Below are positions 1 through 5,076 of a DNA stretch of 15,352 bases, in pieces. Position 1 is the first letter of the stretch. The number at the start of each line of letters is the position of its first letter. The stretch comes from Nitrospirota bacterium (lineage in GTDB: Bacteria; Nitrospirota_A; Leptospirillia; Leptospirillales; Leptospirillaceae): contig JAJYPO010000037.1 of NCBI GenBank assembly GCA_021795275.1, positions 1-15,352 of the forward strand, given 5' to 3'. The position numbers and the translations under genes are program-made. The notes under the pieces were generated by a model. It was not told the DNA's origin. It searched no databases and was given only the letters and a program-made list of their open reading frames with translations.

Positions 1-14
1 GAACGATCCGACCG

Positions 15-65
15 CTTTCAGACTCATACTTTGGTGGAATCACGGGATCCCTTTCAGACTCATAC
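15..65. repeat. two direct copies of a 15-base motif upstream of arsR
   Basis: The 15-mer ctttcagactcatac occurs exactly at 15-29 and again at 51-65, a 36-base period, and each copy is followed within a few bases by TTTGG or TTTTGG. A partial inverted counterpart (ctgaaaggg) lies at 91-99, and gtatgaaag at 112-120. No gene is visible in 1-127. The copies may be operator sites for the downstream regulator or the edge of a longer repeat that continues outside the window. Confidence 0.6.
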
Positions 66-127
66 CATTTTGGAAGAGGCTGAGTGTTTCCTGAAAGGGC
101 GAGTGGTGGTAGTATGAAAGGGTCACA

Positions 128-532
128 ATGAAGGAAGGAGGATCCGTGTCGGAGAAGAAAACAGGTTCCGACTCGCAGAAGGAAAGTCGCATGCTCGGGA
201 TTTTCGAAGCCCTGTCGTCCGGGATCCGTCTCGAGATCTTCCGCCTTCTCGTGACCCATGAACCGAAGGGTCTCGTGGCCGGCGAGATTTCCGGGACCGT
301 CGGCATCCCCCCGACCAATCTCTCCTTCCATCTGAAGGCCATGACCCAGGCCGGACTTCTCTCCGTCACCCCCGAGGGACGCTTTCTCCGCTATCGGGCC
401 AGAACCGGAGCCGTCGAAGAGGTCATCGCCTATCTGACGGAGAATTGCTGCAAGCACTCCGGAGGCTCTCCCGGGACGGAAGGCTGTCCCCCTTCCTCTC
501 CGCCTGAGGGGCGGAAGGGACGTTCCTCCTGA
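128..532 (+). CDS. arsR: ArsR/SmtB-family metalloregulator, Acidithiobacillus-type arsenite sensor
   Basis: A 134-residue winged-helix repressor. Residues 22-90 carry the ArsR fold: ALSSGIRLEIFRLL, a recognition helix near PPTNLSFHLKAMTQAGLL, and a wing at TPEGRFLRYRA. The classic Cys-x-Cys of helix 3 is absent. Instead the C-terminus has vicinal cysteines C107-C108 in LTENCCKHSGG plus C120. This resembles the A. ferrooxidans ArsR, where As(III) is bound by C-terminal Cys95, Cys96 and Cys102. The inferred role is de-repression of arsenic genes on binding arsenite. Two starts are possible: ATG 128, or GTG 146 preceded by a strong AAGGAGG at 135-141. The GTG start would make 128 residues and fit the family N-terminus at least as well. 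No ars transport or reductase gene is in the window, so its targets probably lie to the left. The function as an ArsR protein is fairly sure; the ligand is inferred. Confidence 0.87.
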   Translation: MKEGGSVSEKKTGSDSQKESRMLGIFEALSSGIRLEIFRLLVTHEPKGLVAGEISGTVGIPPTNLSFHLKAMTQAGLLSVTPEGRFLRYRARTGAVEEVIAYLTENCCKHSGGSPGTEGCPPSSPPEGRKGRSS

Positions 533-566
533 GCGGGCGGTCCCTGGCTCCGGCCCTTTCCTGGCT

Positions 567-2216
567 CTACCCCCTCCCGCCTTCCCGCATGGCCTGATAT
601 CTCCGGATCAGTTCGGAGGTGCTGACATCATGCGGGGAAACCTCCGTCTTTTTTCCCGAGAGCTCGTCGATGATCCGGACCGCCATCACCTTGCCAAGCT
701 CCACCCCCCACTGGTCGAAGGAATCGATCCCCCAGATGATCCCCTGCGTAAAGACGCTGTGCTCGTAGAGGGCCACCAGGGAGCCCAGCGTCCGGGGAGA
801 AAGCTCGTCCGCCAGGAGCGTGTTGGAAGGACGGTTCCCCTCGAAGGTGCGGTGGGGGATCTGGAAGTCGGGGACTCCTGCGGCCCGGACCTCTTCGGCG
901 GTCTTGCCGAAGGCCAGGGCTTCCCCCTGGGCGAAGAGGTTGGCCATCAGGATGTCGTGGTGGGGGCCCAGGGGGTTCCGGGGCCGGGCGAATCCGATGA
1001 AGTCGATGGGGATCAGACGGGTTCCCTGGTGAATGAGCTGGTAGAAGGAATGCTGGCCGTTGGTTCCCGGCTCTCCCCAGTAGATGGGACCGGTGGTGGT
1101 GTCGACGGGAGAGCCGTCCAGATGGACGTGCTTTCCGTTCGATTCCATCGTCAGCTGCTGGAGGTAGGCCGCAAACCGCTTGAGGTACTGGTCGTAGGGG
1201 AGGACCGCGACGGTCTGGGTGCCCATGAAGTTGGTGTACCAGACGACAAGAAGGCCCATCAGGACCGGAAGGTTTTTCTCGAAGGGAGCGGTGCGGAAAT
1301 GTTCGTCCATGGCATAGAAGCCCGCCAGCATCTCCCGGAAGTGGTCGGGGCCGATGGCGATCATTGTGGAGAGGCCGATGGCCGAGTCCATGGAGTACCT
1401 TCCGCCCACCCAGTCCCAGAACCCGAACATGTTATCGGTGTCGATTCCGAATTTCCGGACTTCGTCGGCGTTTGTGGAGACGGCCACGAAGTGGTGCTTC
1501 ACCGCCTCGGCCGACTTTACCCGGGAGAGAAGCCATTCCCGGGCCGACCGGGCGTTGGTCATCGTCTCGAGCGTCGTGAAGGTCTTCGAGGAGATAATGA
1601 AGAGCGTCTCCTCGGGATCGAGGTCCCGGGTGGCCTCGACGAAATCCGTCCCGTCGATATTCGAGACGAACCGGAAGACCCGGCTCCGGTCCGAATAGGA
1701 CCGGAGGGCTTCGTAGGCCATGACCGGGCCCAGGTCCGATCCCCCGATGCCGATGTTGATGACATTTTTGACGGGTCTTCCGGTCGCACCCTTCCAGGCC
1801 CCCTCCCGGACCCGCCGGGAGAAGGCCTCCATGCGGTCGAGGACGCCATGGACCTCCCGGACCACATCGACTCCGTCCACGACCAGGGAGCGGTCCCGGG
1901 GCATGCGGAGAGCCACATGGAGGACGGCCCGGTTCTCGGTCCTGTTGATGTGCTCTCCCCGGAACATGTCCGCGATGTGGTCGGAAAGACAGCATTCCCG
2001 GGCCAGCTCCAAAAGGAGCTGGAGGATCTCTCCCGTGACGAGGTTCTTGGAGTAGTCGAGATAGAGTCCCGCTCCTTCCGCGGCCATCCTCCGGCCCCGT
2101 TCGGGGTCTTCCGCAAAAAGGCTCCGGAGGGAGCGGTGCTCGATCAAACGGAATTGGTCGGCCAGGGCCTTCCAGGGAGGAAGGGAGGTGACGCGGGGGG
2201 GAAGGGGACGGGTCAT
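567..2216 (-). CDS. pgi: glucose-6-phosphate isomerase
   Basis: Interconverts glucose 6-phosphate and fructose 6-phosphate in the cytoplasm, for glycolysis and gluconeogenesis. From the ATG at 2216 the product is 549 residues, the same length as E. coli Pgi. Visible landmarks are the sugar-phosphate loop GIGGSDLGP (156-164), the SIS motif [14 protein letters not shown] (209-222), PGI signature 1 [14 protein letters not shown] (268-281), the catalytic Glu in MESNGK (E358), the ring-opening His in [13 protein letters not shown] (H389), and PGI signature 2 ending DQWGVELGK with the catalytic Lys (K509). The frame stays open far upstream to 2987, but homology begins at MTRPLPP, and the ATG overlaps the stop of the upstream phosphatase gene as ATGA. 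A Shine-Dalgarno AAAGGAG sits 7 bases before it. The upstream extension is Arg/Pro-rich and is the other frame of the phosphatase gene, so I exclude it. Confidence 0.97.
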   Translation of the reverse strand: MTRPLPPRVTSLPPWKALADQFRLIEHRSLRSLFAEDPERGRRMAAEGAGLYLDYSKNLVTGEILQLLLELARECCLSDHIADMFRGEHINRTENRAVLHVALRMPRDRSLVVDGVDVVREVHGVLDRMEAFSRRVREGAWKGATGRPVKNVINIGIGGSDLGPVMAYEALRSYSDRSRVFRFVSNIDGTDFVEATRDLDPEETLFIISSKTFTTLETMTNARSAREWLLSRVKSAEAVKHHFVAVSTNADEVRKFGIDTDNMFGFWDWVGGRYSMDSAIGLSTMIAIGPDHFREMLAGFYAMDEHFRTAPFEKNLPVLMGLLVVWYTNFMGTQTVAVLPYDQYLKRFAAYLQQLTMESNGKHVHLDGSPVDTTTGPIYWGEPGTNGQHSFYQLIHQGTRLIPIDFIGFARPRNPLGPHHDILMANLFAQGEALAFGKTAEEVRAAGVPDFQIPHRTFEGNRPSNTLLADELSPRTLGSLVALYEHSVFTQGIIWGIDSFDQWGVELGKVMAVRIIDELSGKKTEVSPHDVSTSELIRRYQAMREGGRG

Positions 2217-2818
2217 GCGGGACTCCTTTGGTCGTGGAGGCTCCCCGGGGATTCGGAGGCCTTTCTGTTCAAGGCGAGAAGGGCGGGCCAGGCGTGCTCG
2301 TTCCCCAGAATGGTGAGAGAGCTTGTTTCGATGGCAAAATGGCGGGCGCTGTCGGAAGGGAGATGGAGCCAGTTGGCCACGAGGACCCGGAGAAGATGGC
2401 CGTGGGCGAAGAGAAGGGCATCCTCTCCGTTCTCCTCGAGTTTCGCCAAGACGCGCCGGACCCGGCGGGTCACATCCTCCAGGGATTCGCCCTGGGGAAC
2501 CCCGTCCCGGAAGAGGTCCCAGCCGGGGTTGTCCCGGCAGATCTCGAGGGTCGTTTTCCCCTCGTATTGGCCATAGTCCCACTCCGAAAGATCGGGATCG
2601 ATCCGGATTCTCTCTCCGAAGCCCGAAAGTTCGGCGGTCCGGCGCGCACGGGCAAGGGGGCTTGAGAGAACGACCTGGGGTTGGAGTGGCCAAAGAATGG
2701 GTCCAAGCTGGGTCGCTTCCGCCTCGCCCTGGGGGGTGAGAGGAAGGTCGGTCCGTCCGGTGTGACGGCCGGAGACCGACCAGAGTGTGGCGCCGTGACG
2801 TACGAGATAGACGTGCAT
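2213..2818 (-). CDS. histidine phosphatase (phosphoglycerate mutase/GpmB-like)
   Basis: A 201-residue member of the branch-1 histidine phosphatase superfamily. The N-terminal [11 protein letters not shown] gives the RHG motif with phospho-acceptor His8. SSPLARAR (52-59) holds the second active-site Arg, E79 in [10 protein letters not shown] is the likely proton donor, and H139 in LFAHGHLLR is the second catalytic His. The family includes cofactor-dependent phosphoglycerate mutase, GpmB-like phosphatases, CobC and fructose-bisphosphatase-like enzymes. The length and the EWDYGxYEG motif fit a phosphatase of the GpmB/CobC kind better than a true mutase. Its stop overlaps the pgi start by ATGA, so the two are probably co-translated, which points to a sugar-phosphate or glycolytic substrate. 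I chose the ATG at 2818 because it starts exactly at the first beta strand and has CAGGAG 7 bases upstream. The open frame to 2980 adds a stretch with no family features. The substrate is unknown. Confidence 0.9.
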   Translation of the reverse strand: MHVYLVRHGATLWSVSGRHTGRTDLPLTPQGEAEATQLGPILWPLQPQVVLSSPLARARRTAELSGFGERIRIDPDLSEWDYGQYEGKTTLEICRDNPGWDLFRDGVPQGESLEDVTRRVRRVLAKLEENGEDALLFAHGHLLRVLVANWLHLPSDSARHFAIETSSLTILGNEHAWPALLALNRKASESPGSLHDQRSPA

Positions 2819-2866
2819 GGACACTCCTGGGTCGGGGGATGGGGGCTGTGTCTTCGAGAATAGCAG

Positions 2867-2900
2867 AAAAGCCGAAAGGCCGACAAGCCGGTCTTTCGGC
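2867..2900 (-). terminator. rho-independent terminator-like hairpin upstream of the phosphatase-pgi pair
   Basis: Bases 2871-2882 (gccgaaaggccg) pair with 2889-2900 (cggtctttcggc) as a 12-bp stem including one G-T pair, around a 6-base loop. Read leftward (minus strand) the stem is followed directly by TTTTCTG. This would stop minus-strand transcripts arriving from the island or the PEP-CTERM gene, or act as a leader attenuator of the operon. A weak promoter (TTGTCG, 18 bases, TATTCT on the minus strand) overlaps the same hairpin. Confidence 0.6.
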
Positions 2901-3160
2901 TGCCTCTTGATCTGATCGTCGACAAGGAGGGAAATCGGGGGGCGCAGGGGGCGGCAACGTTGAATCCGAGTCCCTGGCAATGTTCATCGGAAGCGGGAAT
3001 GACCGACTACCGTGTTCTCATCCCTCGCGTAGTGCTCAGCATCTTTGGTATGTTCGTGCTGACGGTCCTTGCGCTGGTTTGCATAGGCTCGACTTTCCCT
3101 TCAGCCGGGCCCCCGGTCCGCGGGATGCTCGCAGGTCCGTTCCTCGCCTCGCGGTTCGGA

Positions 3161-3180
3161 ACGCCCCCGAATGGGGGCGT
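3161..3180. repeat. perfect 8-bp hairpin
   Basis: The 20-base acgcccccgaatgggggcgt folds as an 8-bp perfect stem with a GAAT loop. No T-run follows on either side, so it is not an ordinary terminator. Confidence 0.7.
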
Positions 3181-3241
3181 GTACGATGTCTCGGCCGCTT
3201 CAGACCCGGCAGTTACCCGCCACGCCTGGACCGATAGGCTA

Positions 3242-3289
3242 CAGCCGAGGGAACGGCTGGTTCACCTCGTTGACACAAAACAGTCAACG
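3242..3289. repeat. two adjacent perfect hairpins
   Basis: Bases 3242-3247 (cagccg) pair with 3254-3259 (cggctg) around a 6-base loop. Bases 3268-3274 (cgttgac) pair with 3283-3289 (gtcaacg) around an 8-base loop. The first stem competes with an alternative pairing of 3244-3249 (gccgag) to 3190-3195 (ctcggc), so the block could switch between two folds. Confidence 0.55.
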
Positions 3290-3304
3290 TCGAACAATCA
3301 CCGA

Positions 3305-3351
3305 CACACCTCACGCCGATCCGCTGCTGGGTGGTGTGACAGGGGATCGGC
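3305..3351. repeat. interlocked inverted repeats (pseudoknot-type order)
   Basis: Bases 3315-3322 (gccgatcc) pair perfectly with 3344-3351 (ggatcggc). Bases 3305-3310 (cacacc) are complementary to 3333-3338 (ggtgtg). The two pairs are in A-B-A'-B' order, which would be a pseudoknot in RNA if both formed. Confidence 0.5.
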
Positions 3352-3445
3352 TCAGTCGCCCCCTCTGTCGATCGACCATCATGAGGGAGTCTCACTGTCC
3401 ACCATGTACGGGAATCAGAGGAGACGATGGGCAAGAATATGCCGT

Positions 3446-4126
3446 TCACGCCGTGGCATTCTTTTTCCTGTAAGCCATCACTCCGATCAGAAGAATCCCG
3501 GTCCCGAAAAGGGCCAGCGTGGAGGGCTCGGGAGTTGCGGAGAGATTGGTTCCGGTAACCTGTGGAGGAGCATTGATGTTGATGGATTCTTCCAATGCGA
3601 AATAATCTTCCCCACCGTTACCAGAGATGCTGTTTAGAAAATTGACGGTTCCGTTATCAGGATGATAAAAACCGTTGATTATTGTGAACTGGAAATTCGT
3701 AAAATACGCGTCGCTTCCCCCATATTGATCCACCCCGTATTCGTATTGATAAAAACCAGAAGAGGACATGCCGGCAGCAAGATTCGGGGTTCCGGTATAC
3801 CCGTCAACTCCGTCACCATCGAACCCAAAAATATTATTTCCAGAAAGATTAATGCTGGTAAGTGCATGGCCACTATTGTTCACGATACCGATCAACGCAT
3901 CGTCAATGCTATCATAAGTTGATTGTGGTCCGAAGGTCGTAGAGATGCTACCGTTTGAATTGAATGTGATCACCATGTTGCAAGCTGTCGCGCTACCCGT
4001 ACCACCCCCTCCATATGCGGCCAGACTCGCAGTCGTGGGACAGATGCCGGCAAAAGCCTGGTTTGACATCATCAGAATTGAAAAGAAAAAGAAGTACAGG
4101 GCCATAATTTTAGATACATATTTCAT
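3446..4126 (-). CDS. secreted PEP-CTERM sorting-domain protein
   Basis: A 226-residue exported protein. A signal peptide (MKYVSKIMALYFFFFS..., probable cleavage after AFA at 26) leads to a Gly/Asn/Ser-rich region with a beta-type composition, including NIFGFDGDGVDGYTG (98-112). C29 and C49 could form a disulfide. The C-terminus is a textbook PEP-CTERM tripartite signal: PEP at 199-201, a hydrophobic helix LALFGTGILLIGVMAY, and the basic tail RKKN. In known systems this is recognised by an exosortase (EpsH/XrtA type) and often linked to exopolysaccharide or biofilm export; no exosortase gene is in the window. The start ATG at 4126 has AAGGAGAGGAG upstream. The gene is clearly richer in A+T than its neighbours, suggesting recent acquisition. 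I cannot name a specific function. A cohesion or matrix role is only inference. Confidence 0.88.
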   Translation of the reverse strand: MKYVSKIMALYFFFFSILMMSNQAFAGICPTTASLAAYGGGGTGSATACNMVITFNSNGSISTTFGPQSTYDSIDDALIGIVNNSGHALTSINLSGNNIFGFDGDGVDGYTGTPNLAAGMSSSGFYQYEYGVDQYGGSDAYFTNFQFTIINGFYHPDNGTVNFLNSISGNGGEDYFALEESININAPPQVTGTNLSATPEPSTLALFGTGILLIGVMAYRKKNATA

Positions 4127-4272
4127 AATTTTGCTCCTCTCCTTAAAAATTAATAAATTTTTAATATTAATATTAAGATTTTATGATAGCAATTTCAGGA
4201 CCATTTTTGAAATCAAGATCCGATGCCGTTATTCCTCCAAATACCGATAAAATTGAAAAAATGAAATGTTAG

Positions 4273-4306
4273 GAAAATTTACATATGTTAAGAAAGTTTA
4301 CATATG
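4273..4306. repeat. tandem direct repeat gaaartttacatatg
   Basis: Copies at 4273-4287 (gaaaatttacatatg) and 4292-4306 (gaaagtttacatatg) match 14/15 with a 19-base period and each holds the palindromic core CATATG. They sit at the edge of the inverted repeat that starts at 4306, and about 150-180 bases upstream of the PEP-CTERM start. They may be regulator sites or mobile-element junction debris. Confidence 0.55.
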
Positions 4307-4321
4307 AGGGTCTTGCAAAAC
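4306..4321 (+). repeat. left copy of a 16-base inverted repeat bounding the tnpA remnant
   Basis: Sequence gagggtcttgcaaaac. Its reverse complement occurs at 4956-4971 with one mismatch (15/16). The two copies enclose 666 bases, including the decayed transposase. They have the look of terminal inverted repeats, but no target-site duplication is evident outside them. Confidence 0.6.
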
Positions 4322-4499
4322 TCCAAAAACAGTTCTAGCGAAATCCTGTGGGAAACTCGTTTTCGATCACATTTTGATGACGGATCGGATTTTAGTCCTC
4401 CGGGAGGCTCTTTGGGATCGGAAAAAGTCCCAAATTCCAGACGTCAGGCCGGTGTGCGGGCGCATCTTTCCCGGTCTCTTCGTGTCAGGAGGGGGAATC

Positions 4500-4802
4500 C
4501 TCTCCTTTTCGACCCGAAAAAGCGGTTGCTACGAGAGGCTTCCGAGAAGCTGTTCGGTCCGAATCCTGGTCAGCAGTCCGCTGACGATGGCGCCCAGAGA
4601 GATCATGAGGCGGTTCAAGGGGCGGACGTCGAGCCAGCTGTGTGAGGAATTTCCGCATATACGGAAGGGGTCTTGGGGGCAGCATATGTGGGTGGGGTGT
4701 ATTTTTTGCGACCGTGGGCAGATGACGGAAGAGAGGATTCAGCAATGTTTGGAGCCTCATTTTGAACCGCGCCCCAACGATGAGTTTCGAATGGAAGGGG
4801 AA
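4500..4802 (+). pseudogene. tnpA: decayed IS200/IS605-type TnpA (Y1 transposase) remnant
   Basis: The frame containing 4551-4802 reads ILVSSPLTMAPREIMRRFKG, then RTSSQLCEEFPHIRKGSWGQ, then HMWVGCIFCDRGQMTEERIQ and CLEPHFEPRPNDEFRMEGE. This is the diagnostic second half of IS200/IS605 TnpA (IMRRxKGRTS, EEFPHxRK, WGxHxW, MTEE, HFEPxPNDEF). The enzyme cannot be active. The HUH metal-binding motif normally just before ILVS is replaced by CSVR, losing both histidines. The catalytic Tyr of the MTEEMIxxYLE helix is Cys here (IQQCLE). The N-terminal third is missing or scrambled; LSFSTRK near 4500-4520 may be a scrap of the first strand, but it lies too close to the HUH position, suggesting an internal deletion. 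No tnpB is visible nearby. I am sure of the family and fairly sure that it is dead. Confidence 0.82.
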
Positions 4803-4938
4803 AAGACGCGTCGTAAAGTCCACGGCTATCCGGACTCCCAGTCCGCAAGGCGAACCCGCCAGCTTGATCTGGTGGTTGGTAAGAGAGGGGAATGATGGAA
4901 TTATCATCCATGACAAACACATAAAAGTGTCTGCAAAA

Positions 4939-4975
4939 ATTCAAGGGGGCCTGCGGTTTTGCAAGCCCCTCGAAT
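4939..4975. repeat. imperfect hairpin including the right inverted-repeat copy
   Basis: Bases from 4939 (attcaagggg) pair imperfectly with bases ending at 4975 (gcccctcgaat) around a loop with GGTTTT at the tip, with one bulge and mismatches. On the minus strand the stem is followed by a run of T (gaatttttgcag), so it could act as a leftward terminator. It could also be the subterminal hairpin typical of IS200/IS605 right ends. The right copy of the 16-base inverted repeat (gttttgcaagcccctc, 4956-4971) forms its 3' half. Confidence 0.5.
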
Positions 4976-5076
4976 CTTAAAGAATCTGCCGGAATTTGCC
5001 GTTGTTCCCTCCTTCGGCTCATGGGAGAATGGCCGGACCAAGAAATCGTGGGGAATCCTAAGGGCAAGGAGGAGGC

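Larger units (their letters stand above)
2905..3445. other. gene-less, inverted-repeat-rich block at the island edge
   Basis: I find no convincing gene in these 540 bases on either strand. Open frames exist, one with a hydrophobic stretch near 3020-3090, but none shows a family motif or a continuous gene structure. The block instead holds a dense set of perfect stems: 3161-3180, 3190-3195 with 3244-3249, 3242-3247 with 3254-3259, 3268-3274 with 3283-3289, and 3315-3322 with 3344-3351. Its base composition and word use differ from the flanking glycolytic genes. It may be the non-coding end of a decayed mobile element or may encode a structured RNA. Neither is shown by sequence alone. Confidence 0.45.
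4127..4499. other. AT-rich spacer without a convincing gene
   Basis: Between the PEP-CTERM start and the tnpA remnant I see no gene. Bases 4140-4300 are strikingly AT-rich (runs such as taatattaatatta) and probably hold the minus-strand promoter of the PEP-CTERM gene, though no clear -35/-10 pair stands out. Base composition returns toward the GC-rich norm at about 4370. Confidence 0.5.

Noticed and set aside
15..65. Start of a CRISPR array
   Set aside because: Only two 15-base copies with a 21-base gap are visible, which is shorter than usual CRISPR repeats, and no cas gene is present.
630..2576. Very long plus-strand open frame opposite pgi
   Set aside because: It is the antisense of pgi and the phosphatase gene. 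High GC content keeps the antisense frame open; the protein shows no family motif.
2217..2987. N-terminal extension of the pgi frame to 806 residues
   Set aside because: The extension is Pro/Arg-rich and is an out-of-frame reading of the phosphatase gene. The real Pgi start gives the standard 549 residues.
2960..3637. 225-residue plus-strand frame with a hydrophobic segment
   Set aside because: It runs antisense into the PEP-CTERM gene, starts with TTG, has no family motif, and overlaps the inverted-repeat cluster.
4939..4975. Terminator of the tnpA or an upstream plus-strand gene
   Set aside because: The T-run lies on the minus-strand side, and no live plus-strand gene ends here. It is better described as a hairpin of the element end.
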